Origin: Henckelia pumila
Taxonomy: Eukaryota > Streptophyta > Magnoliopsida > Lamiales > Gesneriaceae
Reading direction: 5' to 3'
Assembly (NCBI RefSeq): GCF_033568475.1
Contig: NC_133121.1
Coordinates: 169,323,716 to 169,387,715, forward strand
Length of the DNA: 64,000 nt
Part shown: one piece after another, positions 1 through 11,010 of the stretch
Layout of the letters: every line of letters starts with the position of its first letter
Numbering within the stretch: the stretch's first letter is position 1
Position numbers and translations under genes: made by a program
Notes under the pieces: model-generated
The model's database searches: none
The model's input: the letters and a program-made list of their open reading frames with translations, nothing else
What the model was told of the DNA's origin: nothing

Positions 1-175
1 TATATTAGAAAATTATTATATATAACGCATAATATTGAAAATATAAGATTAGTCATAACAAATACATCGATGTTTTACTATCCAACAAATTCTCCATTCT
101 TGAACCTCAAAATATGTTGATGTCATACATTTTCATCATTTGGAGAAAACAAATTAAACACTTCAATAAAAATAT

Positions 176-300
176 AACACACACAATAAATCAAATGCAA
201 ATTGAAAACTAATTTAAAGAAATAAAATAAACCCAAGGACAATATATACAATACAAAATTAAACTCTTTCTTTTTAAGACATATTAGATTAGATAAAAAA
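176..300 (+). repeat. Direct repeat copy 1 (partner at 1284-1400)
   Basis: This segment and 1284-1400 share the same order of words: acacacaataaat, aaactaatttaaag, aaggacaatat, aattaaactctt, tttttaaga. They lie about 1.1 kb apart in the same orientation. The pair could be degenerate terminal repeats of a small non-autonomous element or a local duplication. No target-site duplication was found. Confidence 0.5.
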
Positions 301-546
301 AAAAAAAATTAACATACACAATTAATCAAAGGAGTGTGTTATTATACTCCAAAAAATGTCAATAACACTGGCATTCCTTACTTAACTTAATATTAGACAA
401 AATTGATTTTATAATATCATTTCTTAAATAATAAAATATTGCCTTTAAGAAATTTCACTTACAAAAATTTTGTTTTATATTTCAATTTTCAACAACTAAA
501 CTTTTCAAAAATTTTAATATTTTAAAATATCGTCACAATATTTTAC

Positions 547-585
<39 letters not shown>

Positions 586-980
586 GAATTTTAAAATATT
601 TTATTACCAAAATTTAATAAAATTTTGGAATATAAAAGAAAAATTTTCTTAAAATTTAGTATTAAAAAAGATTTTTATAATTTTATATTTTATGATATAT
701 ACTCCTGTGATTAATAAAATAATTTTTAATGTAATAAATATTAAAATTAATTTTATCTTATTTATTTTTTTATTTTGAGAAATATTAATACACAGCAAAC
801 TAACTTTTATTTGATAACAATATTTTAAAATTAATTTTTTTGTAGCAACTACCTATGTTATAAGATATATTATAATTAATTTATAATTTTAATTTTTTAA
901 GTAATAAGAAGAAAAGAAATTAAGAAGAGAAAACTAAAATAATAGATACAAAGAAAAACATAACTATTTCAAAAAGGTGA

Positions 981-1122
981 AACATAAAAACTAAATGGAA
1001 AAAAAAAGTAACGATTTTTTGTGTGTGCCTTTTAAATTTTATGAAAAATTAAAACATAAAAACTAAGTTGAAAATAAAAGTAACGATTTCTTGTGTGTGC
1101 CTTTTAAATTTTATGAACAAAT
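981..1122 (+). repeat. Two-copy tandem duplication, about 72-bp unit
   Basis: The words aacataaaaactaa, aagtaacgattt and tgtgtgtgccttttaaattt occur twice in succession with a period near 72 bp and few differences. The sequence is non-coding. Confidence 0.7.
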
Positions 1123-1127
1123 TTAAC

Positions 1128-1253
1128 AATATTTTTGGACAATAATTAATTTTTAAGATCATTTAAAATTGAAAAAATGAGTTTGCCAAAAATATTTTTG
1201 GACAATTAATTTTTAGGATCATTTAAAATTGAAACAATGAGTTTGCCAAAAAT
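1128..1253 (+). repeat. Two-copy tandem duplication, 63-bp unit
   Basis: The block containing aatatttttggacaa, atcatttaaaattgaaa and atgagtttgccaaaaat is repeated head to tail with a 63-bp period. It directly follows the 72-bp duplication and lies just before the second arm of the 1.1-kb direct repeat. Confidence 0.7.
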
Positions 1254-1283
1254 AAAAATAATCAATTAAAGGATATCATTGTC

Positions 1284-1400
1284 AATATAACACACAATAA
1301 ATAAAAACTAATTTAAAGCAATAAATAAGCATAAGGACAATATAGACAATACACAATTAAACTCTTCTTTTTTAAGATAAGATAGACTAGTAAGAAACAC
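1284..1400 (+). repeat. Direct repeat copy 2 (partner at 176-300)
   Basis: Same series of shared words as 176-300, with scattered substitutions and small indels. Confidence 0.5.
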
Positions 1401-1559
1401 GTGATTCACACGTGGAACTAATATTGGATTTTTTTGAATGATATTTTGGTCAATACATTAATGGAAATTGAGATTAATACTCTCTAAGTACAGAAATATT
1501 TTTTTTTTTTTTTTTGGAACTAATGACTTGTAAATTTTTACAGAAATGTTGGGCCATGA

Positions 1560-2030
1560 TTAAGGTTCTAAAAAATGCTAAACGGTAGATGCTCGGTCAC
1601 CAATCGCTTAATTAGCACTTAGATACTTAAGCAACCATTTAGACGACTCCTATGTGGTTTTTTAAAAAATATATTAAGTAATTATAAAAACATAAAAACA
1701 TATTTTATATTTATTAAAAAAAATTAGTCAAAATATGCATAAATGTGTTCAATATTTTCATTAATATTTTTTCAACCATGATTATTAATGTGCGTACATA
1801 TTTTATTTGTAAATATTTCAACAAAATATAAATAAATTTGTTCAACCATTTTTTCTAAAAATAATTTATTAATATTTTAAATTTTTTAAAAAAATAAAAT
1901 CAAACCGCCTCGGCAGCCGATTTTTCCAGCATCCCCTAAAGTCACCGATTTTCTAAAAAACGAGATGGTGGGTAATTGCATAACACCTATATGGTCCTAG
2001 GCAGTGCTTTTTTCAACCGTGGTCACGACA
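1560..2030. repeat. Degenerate MITE-like segment
   Basis: The left end reads gttctaaaaaatgcta and the segment contains accgcctcggcagccga and a distal tcctaggcagtgctttttt. These words resemble the GTTCTAAAA ends and CGCCTAGGC-rich interiors of the better preserved elements at 43269-43655 and 61997-62620. Clean terminal inverted repeats and a target duplication were not found, so this is a weak call. Confidence 0.25.
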
Positions 2031-3126
2031 ATAATCTTAAATATTATTATCATTACATCAAAAAAAAATTATCTTATCATCTTTAAAAAAAAATCTGATC
2101 TTAAATTTTATAAGATAAATATATATATTAATTACCTGACATATAAAATAATACATCTTACTATATTATTATAATAGGGAATTTTTAATTAACCAACTTT
2201 AAATTAATTAGTGAAGATTGAGATAAAATTACTATTATATCCTAATTTAATTCCCAAAAAAATAAAAATTATTAGACAAATTAGTCATTTTAATTTTTAT
2301 ATGGTCACCTAATTTTTTTAGCCATTATATTTTATCTTATTTATCAAAATGACACTCGTCATCTTTGTTTTTATTTTATAATTTTAGATTAGATAGTTAT
2401 CACTCTTAAAATTTTTGAATATTTAATTCATCATGTGAGTTCTAAAAATAACATAGAATTAATTAACATAAAAAAAATTTATGTATATACATGCATTGCA
2501 TGTAAAAAACGCTAGTAATACAATAATTAAAAGGTGGATAACAGTCGACGGTCGCAAATTAATTTATAATTAGGATATGAATGAAAACAATTTAATATGT
2601 ATTTATATTTGGATGGATATTATTATCAAAATTAATTCAAGTTATTAATTTTTTTAAGCTTAATAATAAAAAAACAATTTAATAATAACAATTCTTTAGA
2701 ATACTTGATGGACGATTTATTTGTATTAGTGAATCATAACTATTAATTAATATTGTATTTAAGTGAATTCGGAATACGATGGGTAGATTTAAAATTATCT
2801 GGAACCAACGGGGGAAAAAAAATGATATCACCAATTGGCAATATCGGGAATTTAAAGATATAAAGGATTAAAAGGTAAATACACAATATTTATAGAGAAT
2901 TCAACGATGGATTGGTTTGAAATAATTCGGAATACCAAAGTGCGGAAGACCAATCATAAATGTGCAATATTGAAAATTTAAAGATGTCAAGGAAACAAAA
3001 ATAAATACATAATTCAAATTTTTATCCATACTTTTACATAAAATTTAGATTAGATTTAATGTTAATTATGATGTATTCAAATTCACTCAGTAATTGTATC
3101 ATTTGGAAATCGGTTTACTTTGCCCT

Positions 3127-3930
3127 GAGGCCTTAGCCATTGCCATGAGACAAGTTAATCTCAAGTAGAGCTGTTAAACAGACCAACTCATAACGGGACG
3201 GGCCGATCCATCGTAAATACGTCGTTTGGCGGGTCAACCCACCAAACACTGTCGTTTGATGGGTCGATGGCGGGCCGGCCCACCGTCGCAGCGTGATGGA
3301 AATCCTCATCCCAACACAACCCAACACATGATGGATTGCGGGTTAGGCGAGCCGACATTCGGGTTGGCTCACAAATAAAAATAAATATATAAATCATTAT
3401 AATTAATTATAAATTTTATTTCATAAATAAATACTAATAGAAACATATTAATAAAATTTTTAATTATTTATTTCGCACGTACAAATTTTATATAAAGTAA
3501 TTAATACAAAAAATTCACAATTTTCATTAATAAAAGTACATATATCATTACTGTGAAAAAAAAACATATATCACCGTAAAGTAAAAAAAATATAAAAAAA
3601 ATTTTCCAGGCCCGCAGACCAACCCAAGCCCGCCTAGGCCCGCCTTTAGTTGGGTCGAAAAAATTTCAACCCAAACCAATTAAATTGTGTAGTAGGGGAC
3701 CGATCCGATGGGCCCAACCCAAATTGACGGCTCTAGTCTCAGGTTCGACTCCCGCTAAGTACGGATAGTTTTTTTAATTTATTTAGGTAGATTTATATAT
3801 TTCTTTGTGATTCTCCACTCGAAATAAATATGTCTCGAGTCCATGCTCAAAGTTCTGTCAGTTGTGCGAGCAGTTATATTATATATTTATATTCTAGATG
3901 AAGATTGTACTTTGAACTCTAAAAAAATCA
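3127..3930 (+). mobile_element. tRNA-derived SINE interrupted by a MITE
   Basis: The left piece (3127-3165) aligns with the head of the intact SINE at 5888-6131: gaggccttagcc against gaggtcttggcc, then gccatgagac and taatctcaag. The right piece (3736 to about 3930) resumes with gtctcaggttcgactcccgc, a B-box-like word, and keeps the SINE body words aatttatttaggt and ctcgagtccatgct. The two pieces are separated by the MITE at 3166-3735 inserted just before the B box. The extreme 3' tail is uncertain. Confidence 0.75.
3166..3735. mobile_element. hAT-type MITE nested in a SINE
   Basis: Terminal inverted repeats are TAGAGCTGTTAA at the left and a reverse-complemented TAGAGCCGTCAA at the right. 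Flanking 8-bp sequences are atctcaag (3158-3165) and gtctcagg (3736-3743), matching at six of eight bases and consistent with an 8-bp target duplication after decay. The inside is rich in GGGCCGGCCC-like and CCCAACCC words. There is no coding capacity, as expected for a non-autonomous element. Confidence 0.75.
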
Positions 3931-5535
3931 TTTTAATTAGTATGACTAATGTGTATATATATAAGTAATAGAATTTATTCATTGTTTAATCGTAAATAAT
4001 AAAACTATAATAAAAATGATAGTGCTCAAATGCAGATGTTTCTATGCTGATATTAAAATGATATGAAAACACACAAAAAATATTCTAAGTAAAAAAATTA
4101 TACGAATCAAATACGTAAGAAGCAATCACTATTTTTAGGAGACAACAATTCTTGGTATATATTGATTAATTCACATATTTGATTCAGTGGTGGAGTAGAT
4201 GTCTCTTATCTTATGATTATCTTATCAAAAAGCCTTACTTGATGTACGTAGTCTCTTGTGCAGTGCAGATTTAATTATCTTTCTGCATAAAACCAAACAA
4301 AAAAAAAATTGAAAATAAAATGTTACAAGTGATTAAGTCATGAATATAATTAAGACGAAAATGGTGATCGTATTGTAGAATTAATTTATTAACAAAAGAA
4401 TCAAATATCATATATATTGGATAGAAGAATATATACCTCAAAAGAATCAAATATCCGTCGGCTCCCACTGTTATTTCTTTCTTGGAAAATAAAATGTATG
4501 CTAGGACTAGGAGAAGAAGATTATATAATACCTTCTCGGCCGGAGGAGTTGACATTGTTTAAAGTTTGTGCTTATATTATTTAGACGCGTAGCTCAAATT
4601 TCTGGACTTGGTTATCTTGGAAATTTCGTACTTTAATTATAATTTTCTATTTATATGTTTATTTCTTTATGAATTTGGTTCGTTAAATATTAGGTCTTGG
4701 TCTCGTATCTTTTAATTTTTTTTTTATAATTTTAGTCATTTTTAAACGAAAGTGCTCAAATTGCCAACGTCAAAAGAAATGACTAGAAAATACTAAAGGA
4801 ATTAAAAGTTACAAGATTAAAACTAAATTTGGTTAAACAAACCAATTGAAATTTTTAAAAACCTAGCGTGGTTAATAAGACAACATATATAGACAAAGAG
4901 TAGATATCTTGATTTATATTTGGAATGAAAAATAATACGTTTGATTTAATAATAATATTTGTCATGAATCGAGTTCATAAGAGATCTTTCTCATAAATTG
5001 ACGTATGTTCTCATTGGAATTTTTGTGATAGAAAAAACATAATGCAATGTAATTTAACACTTTTTTTCACAACAATTTAATTTAATACTTAAAATGTGGT
5101 GAAAGAACGCAGAACCCCTCGGCCCTTCTTGTCTCCAAATCATAGTTTTCGGATTTGTATAATGTATATGAATTTTGACTTTCACAATATGACGATGATT
5201 CATATGTGATATGAATATATACTGACAAGTTGCCATGTTGGAATTATAAAATAGTAAATCATGTAAATAATTTCTAATATGAATTTCATCTGAGGTTATC
5301 ATGTCTAATATTTTACTCTTAAAAACCAATGAATAATTAACATTAACCTTTTTTTTTTTTTACGGAAACACAAATTGCGATTCTAGAATTATGTAAATAC
5401 AAATATCAACAATGAAACTATACATAGAATTAAAGTAGTCGTCACCTTAATAGTAATTTTACACTTTAATTTGGAATTTAAAAAAATTAAGTAGTTTTTT
5501 TTTTCTATTTTTTTAGAAAACAAAAACAAATGCCG
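3931..5535. other. AT-rich spacer, no gene seen
   Basis: Short ORFs at 4271-4555 and 5054-5329 on the minus strand have no recognisable domains and a composition like the surrounding spacer. No RNA gene or inverted repeat was recognised. Confidence 0.6.
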
Positions 5536-5543
5536 GTTTCAAC

Positions 5544-5846
5544 CAGGGCCGGACTTGAGCACAATCTGATAAAGTCATTCTCTTCAGGGCCCAAGATTGG
5601 AGGGGCCTAAAAAAATCAATTCTATTATTATATATAGATATATAAAGGTACTGTTAGGTTTAAAATCACATTAATATTTTGAATATTCTAATTTTTTTGA
5701 GTACTATATACAAATAATGACTCCTAAAATTTGTATGTTTTATTTTATATTTTGAAATTTTAATTGATAAAATTCACAGTTCATTTTAAGGGGGCTTATG
5801 TTAAAAAAAATCGATTCAGACCAAGAAAATCTCAAGTACGGCGCTG
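5544..5846. mobile_element. hAT-type MITE with 8-bp target duplication
   Basis: The left terminus CAGGGCCGGACTTGAG and the reverse complement of the right terminus, CAGCGCCGTACTTGAG, agree at 14 of 16 bases. The flanks gtttcaac (5536-5543) and atttcaac (5847-5854) form an 8-bp duplication with one mismatch, as expected for hAT transposition. The 303-bp body is AT-rich and encodes nothing. Confidence 0.85.
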
Positions 5847-5887
5847 ATTTCAACCAATGGATTATAATATGTTGTATAAATATCGCC

Positions 5888-6131
5888 AATGAGGTCTTGG
5901 CCTAGTGGTCAAGACTGTGGCCCTGAGATCAATAGGTCTCAGGTTCGATTTCCGCTGACTGCGGGTTAATTTCCTAATTTATTTAGGTTGATTTGGTTAG
6001 TTTCTTTACTCGAGACAAGCACGTCTCGAGTCCATGCTTAAGTCCCGTCGGTTGTGTGCGGGCAATTTCTTTCTTTAGTGTTACAATTGAGATGTAATTT
6101 GATATCTAATATACTTGTAAAAAAAAAAAAA
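5888..6131 (+). mobile_element. tRNA-derived SINE with target-site duplication
   Basis: An A-box-like tggcctagtgg and a B-box-like ggttcgatttcc sit at the spacing of an internal pol III promoter. The element ends in a run of about 14 A. The flanks atgttgtataaatatcgcc (from 5869) and atgttgtataaatgtcaac (from 6132) form an imperfect target duplication of 15-20 bp typical of LINE-mediated insertion. It matches the split copy at 3127-3930, so at least two family members are present. A true tRNA gene is excluded by the lack of a cloverleaf and by the A tail. Confidence 0.85.
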
Positions 6132-6627
6132 ATGTTGTATAAATGTCAACCATCTAAAATCATGACGACATCATTAATTAGTTTGCAAGTAATAACTACC
6201 AATAGTCTATACGTTTTAATATGGTTATAACATTCAACCACATTTAAAATACTCATGAAAATATTTTGGATTTTTTACAATATTTTTTTTATGATGTGAG
6301 AACTCGTAATCTTTATTTTTCGGTATGTATTGGGTATACCTTCGAACTAACATAATATACTATAAATCATGTTAGTTAGATAAATCGCACTGGAAAAATC
6401 ATGTACTACATTCTCGTCCGAGAAAATATTGGTAGAGAGAATCAGTATCTTGATTACTAGTCAAATGTTCACCTAATTCACCAACTCAGACACACATTAA
6501 AAGACGATTTTAAATAATTATTACTCTCGTTATTGGACGTATTACATCCAATTGATATATAAAAATTATGTAGGTATATTTCCGTGTTATTGATTATCTA
6601 AATTCATAATTTATATGTTTATTGTTG

Positions 6628-6717
<90 letters not shown>

Positions 6718-6770
6718 TTATTATTCTTATTCTTATTATTATATGTTTATTATTATTATTATTATTTTAT
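6628..6770 (+). repeat. (ATT)n microsatellite
   Basis: About 45 near-perfect ATT units with a few interruptions. They create a spurious isoleucine-rich ORF. Confidence 0.95.
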
Positions 6771-6988
6771 CATTTCATATTGGCCGGCCGAGATTGGATG
6801 AACCAGCAAGAAAGGATGATCATTTCATCTTTGACCTAAATTTCATATTGCTCTGGCTATTAATATACGATGGAACACGCAATGTGTGTGTTTTGTAGAA
6901 AAATAAGAAAATGAAGTATTTTTTAAAATAATTTTAAAATGTAAGTTATTATTTTTTAAAATCGAAATGATATGAGAGAAAATTAAAT

Positions 6989-6992
<4 letters not shown>

Positions 6993-7022
<30 letters not shown>
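6993..7022 (+). repeat. (AT)n microsatellite
   Basis: About 15 consecutive AT units immediately next to the 3' end of the RNase H pseudogene. Confidence 0.9.
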
Positions 7023-7025
<3 letters not shown>

Positions 7026-7029
7026 ACGA

Positions 7030-7640
7030 AAAGCTTGTAAATTTATTAAGAATAATCGTTCATTACAAGAATAACCAACCAAAAATGAAATTCACCATTT
7101 ACCCAAATAAAAGGTAACTGAGAAGAAAGAACAAAATTAGCAATTTTATGAGCTACACTATTAGCTTCTCTACGAATATGCCCAATTCTAGAAATTACAT
7201 GCGCCTTTAACATTGTTGATATTTTCTCAGCGTAACCACCAACATAATCAAGATTTTTCTAATTGGTAGTGACTGATTGCACTACCGCCTTTAACATTGT
7301 TGATATTTTCTCAGCGTAACCACCAACATAATCAAGATTTTTCTAATTGGTAGTGACTGATTGCACTACCAATAGGGAATCTGATTCAATCAGCACATTT
7401 ATATATCCCTTTTCATAAAGTAGATTAACCCCTTCTCTGATCTCCAGAAGCTCTCCATGCATCACGGAATGAGGTTGATTAATTTGCTTACCAAAGGCCA
7501 ACAATAAACGACCCTGACTATCCCGCACCACACCCCCAATATTGTATTGATTCAGGCTAAAACTGATTGCAGCATCTGTATTGAGTTTTAATCCATTCGG
7601 GTTCGGCGCAACCAAAACTCTCTCCCCTCGATCCCTCTCT
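7030..7640 (-). pseudogene. RNase H-like (RVT_3) domain pseudogene
   Basis: The minus-strand frame contains the words KLNTDAA, GGVVRDSQGR, GELLEIREG and IESDSLLVVQSV. These are landmarks of the plant RVT_3 type RNase H domain that ends many LINE-like retrotransposon ORFs and also occurs as solitary plant proteins. The motif Asp (NTDAA), a Glu (GELLE) and another Asp (ESDS) are present. The downstream part reads through the two copies of the 84-bp duplication, each contributing the same stop, and then shows a VAHKIANF-like helix typical of the domain's C-terminus. No reverse transcriptase is visible upstream, so this is an isolated, broken domain. A domesticated RNase H-like gene fragment is an alternative. 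Confidence 0.7.
7203..7370 (+). repeat. 84-bp perfect tandem duplication
   Basis: The block starting gcctttaacattgttg and ending gattgcactacc is present twice head to tail (7203-7286 and 7287-7370), apparently without differences. The 84-bp period equals 28 codons and lies within the RNase H pseudogene. Near identity implies a recent event. Confidence 0.9.
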
Positions 7641-8189
7641 TGCTTCGAACATATATTACCGAGCTCTTGAACTTTCGGGCGTATCACGCGCTCCGAGTTG
7701 ATCGAGAGTAGGAAATTTTGAAATAATTTTTTTGTAATAATTGCAATAGAAATATGGTGCAATTAAATTGCAGATGATAGGAAACACAGTCCTAATTGTA
7801 TTGAAGATGGTAGGATTCAGAGTCTTGTCTGAATAATGATAGTGGAATTGCAATAGAACTTTGGCTTGATTACCGTAATAAATCCAACACCATAGTATTT
7901 TCATCACAACCTACCAACTCAAAATTATTTTTGAATTTTTTATTTCAGCATTCGTGTGATCACGTTCCAAACAGATATAGAAGAGATATAATCAACCCTT
8001 ATAGGACAGGTACAAATCAATTTTGTCATCATGTACCCTTAATTTTGGATAAACTTTTTCTCTTTCCTTTCTCCTTTTTCTTCTTCAACGTGAATGTGTG
8101 AGTATGGCATGTATGTATATTTTTTGTGTATCCATATGTGTCTATGCGTGCAAACATGTGTATATCCGCATATTCAATCCTCCACCATT
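7641..8189. other. Spacer, no gene seen
   Basis: AT-rich sequence linking the RNase H pseudogene with the GC-rich island. No recognisable coding region. Confidence 0.5.
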
Positions 8190-8510
8190 ACCATGGATCA
8201 TCGGCCGGCGACCTGAGAGGCGGCGGCGCAGCGGAGAGAAGGAGAGGTAGCGGCGACGGTGAGAAGGAGAGGCAGGCACGGCGGCGCGAGCAGATGAAGA
8301 CGCAGATCTGGGCAATGGAGGAGCGGCGGCTGGACCTGTGAAGAAGGAGGAGAAGGAGCGGCGACCGGATCTGGAAAAGAAAAAGGAGCAACGGCGGCCG
8401 GATCGAGAGAAGAATAAGGAGCAGCGACGGCCGGATCTGGAGCTCCGATGACGCGGCGGCGATGGTGCAACAATGAGGAAGCAGCGATGAGGAGGCGATG
8501 GCGCGGCAAT
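8190..8510. other. GC-rich island in AT-rich DNA
   Basis: A GGCGGCGG/GAGAAGGAG-rich stretch of about 320 bp contrasts sharply with its AT-rich surroundings. Several overlapping Arg- or Ser-rich ORFs on both strands result from base composition. TATGTATAT/TGTCTATGCG-like words occur on both sides, and a repeated cggatctgga word lies inside. The layout recalls the GC-rich leader region of the antisense gene in element 1 (about 21190-21670), which has a caaatctgga word and similar TATATACATATAT flanks. A diverged retrotransposon fragment or a plant promoter/5'UTR island are both possible. Confidence 0.4.
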
Positions 8511-9214
8511 AAATTTCTTGGGCCGTATGAGAGATGGATAGATGTATATATATACACGTCTATGCAATACACATATATTGTATTTTATTTGTAAATTATA
8601 ATTATTGTTTGTTTTTTTGTGTGATTTGTTAATAATAATTATTTTAATTTTTTCTTAAATGCATGCATTAACTTAACATAAAATCTCGAGAATCCTGATT
8701 TTCCACTCTTACATCTTTTGTCTAATATTTTAAAAATATTACGACTTGTTAGTTGCATTGAGTGATAGTGGTATGAGTATATTATATATTTTTTAAAAAT
8801 ATATATATTTGGTAGGAAGTTTGTCCCGAGGTAAGGTATTGTCCGTGTCTATGACGGGATAATGATATGTTTGATTCGGCGGAACCTAACAATGATGGTG
8901 GATTTAATGAGTGAATTCTCAATATTCCAAAAATTGGATCGCGGGGTATCATGACAGTATCACTTTTGCTCACAAGCGGGATTTGGACCACGACATAGAA
9001 TAATTTCGATGATGAACTTTTACTTTTTTATGTCGTCCTCGGGGGAGTGTACCCTGCAATCCTTTTGTGTATTATTTTCTTGCAACCCCCTTGGGATTAT
9101 GATTTTTTTAGTTTCTAGGACTTGAATTTTTTTTTTTATAGTCATCATGATTTGATGAATTTTTTTTAGAGTCGCTATTACTTAATAAATTTTTTATAGT
9201 CGCTATGACTGTTT
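8511..9214. other. Spacer, possible retroelement remnant
   Basis: AT-rich sequence followed by aggtaaggtattgtccgtgt near 8829, loosely similar to the exon start at 21866 in element 1. No intact coding region is visible. Confidence 0.3.
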
Positions 9215-9390
9215 TTGAAGTCTACGGATCGAGCGAGAGTCTTTTTTCAATCCTACTGTTTTCATATTTCTTGGCACCGCTCAATCGGTTAAACTTTGTT
9301 GATTGAGCGAGCGTCTTTTTATCAACCTTCTGTTCTTCAATTCCTCGGCATTGCTCGATCGGCTGAAGATTACGGATCGAGCGGCGCACT
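9215..9390 (+). repeat. Degenerate tandem repeat, about 80-90-bp unit
   Basis: Words such as ggatcgagcgagagtctttt / gattgagcgagcgtcttttt, followed by caa-ct-ctgtt and cttggcaccgctcaatcgg / ctcggcattgctcgatcgg, recur in order about twice, with a third partial start at ggatcgagcgg. Non-coding. Confidence 0.55.
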
Positions 9391-9879
9391 CTGCTCCACA
9401 AAAAAAACACAGCAGCGCGATAACACATCTTCCAAGCTGCTGCGGCATCTTCAACTCCCCATCTTCAACTCTCCATCACTTCTCTTTTTTTCCAGTAAAA
9501 TGCGATGTACTACACAATAAATCCGGGAGTATGTTATGCAGACATGATATATAAAAATAAGAACAAAATGCTAAATTACAACATATAAATGCATGCAAAA
9601 CAACATCAAAACGATATTAAAATAAGCAACACGAACATGACTATCAATTGGAGCATATACATAAAAGAAATTCGCATTCTTGTAAGTTACACATTATGAG
9701 CTTCATGGAGGAAATGTCGACATTTTTGGAATTCATTTTTGTTGCGTTTCAAATCTCGGAAATTTTTATGTTTTTCTTCTGGTTTTGAGCTGGAAATGAC
9801 GCATACATGAGTTCTTTTGATGATTTATGCTTATTTTTTAAATTTTTGTTTTTACCATCGTTTTTTCTGCTAAACAGAT
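9391..9879. other. Spacer, no gene seen
   Basis: Only short, unrecognised ORFs. AT content rises toward the array that follows. Confidence 0.5.
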
Positions 9880-11010
9880 ATATGTTTATTTGACTCAAAA
9901 TATCATTTTTTACGTGAAAAATATTAGTTTTCATTGCAAAAGTATTATTCTTTATATCAAAGTATTACTTTGCAAAAAAAATTGTGAATACCTTGACTAC
10001 TTAATGACATTCTAATAATTTGTTAATTACTAAGGAAACACTAACTCTATTCAACATTCTATTAATATTTATAATTTGAATGATTGGATATAAAATAAAG
10101 TAATATTTTTTTGTAAAAGATAATATGTTTTCGATCAAGTGTATTAGTTTTTCTGTTAAAAGTATTACTTCTAAATTATGCTAATTTAACATAAAAAATA
10201 TTAGTTTTTCTGTGGAAAAATATTACTTTTTTTAATAAAAAAAATATTACTTTTTATGATAAAATTTTTATTTCTAGAGTATGCTAATTTGACATAAAAA
10301 AGTATTTTTGTCAAACGTATTAGTTTTTTTATTAAATGTATTAATTTTAATTTATACTAATTAGACATAAAAAGTATTACTTATCCTGTGAAAAGTTTTA
10401 GTTTTTCTAAGAAAAATATTAGTTTTTATGATAAAAATATCAATTTTTATGTGAAAAATATTACTTCAACCTAAGGTATGCATATTTAACATAAAAAATT
10501 ATATCTTTTATTTTAAAAATATTATTTTTTAAGTCAAAATTATTAGTATTTTTGTTACGAGTATTGATTCAATCGTTTTCTAATTCTACATAAAAAAATA
10601 TTGCTTTTTTTCAAAAAATATTTTTTTTTGTATACAAAATATTAGTGTTTATGATAAATATGTTACTTCTAATGTATGCTAATTAGACATAAAAAATAAT
10701 TTTTTTTCTACCAAAGGTATTACTTTGTTTTTTCAAAAAATATCATATTTTTTATTAAAAAAATTTCTTCTAACGTGTGCGTTTACATGCTGTCACAATT
10801 AATGCATACTTATTCGACATAAAAGTAGTAATTTTTATGTTAAAAATATTACCTTTTTTGTTATAAGTATTAGTTTGTTTTGTTAAAAATATTAATTCCA
10901 TCGTATGCTAAATTGACATAAAAATATTACTCGTTAAGATAAAAGTATTATTTCTAGATTATGATAATTTTACATAAAAAATATTACTTCTCCTATAAAA
11001 AATATTAGTT
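9880..11010 (+). repeat. AT-rich degenerate tandem array
   Basis: The region is built from alternating words such as aaaaatattagttttt, aaaagtattactt and tatgataaaa. A longer landmark, (g)ctaattngacataaaaa, recurs near 10180, 10283, 10355, 10484, 10580, 10677, 10804, 10908 and 10958, giving a variable higher-order spacing of about 50-130 bp. It has no coding potential. The words resemble the AAAGTATTACTTTT interior of a family of plant MITE-like repeats, so this may be an expanded internal minisatellite of such an element. Confidence 0.6.

Larger units (their letters stand above)
1..3126. other. AT-rich intergenic spacer, no gene seen
   Basis: No ORF here has recognisable protein similarity. 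The stretch is strongly AT-rich with homopolymer runs and a TA microsatellite near 554-579. It holds the small direct and tandem repeats and the MITE-like segment listed separately. Confidence 0.7.

Noticed and set aside
5888-5970. tRNA gene suggested by A-box and B-box words
   Set aside because: No acceptor stem or cloverleaf; A tail and target duplication show a SINE.
6615-6839. Isoleucine-rich 74-aa ORF
   Set aside because: Translation of the (ATT)n microsatellite; no gene.
8142-8572. Overlapping Arg/Ser/Pro-rich ORFs on the minus strand
   Set aside because: Several frames are open at once because of GC-rich simple sequence; no domain and no codon signal favouring one frame.
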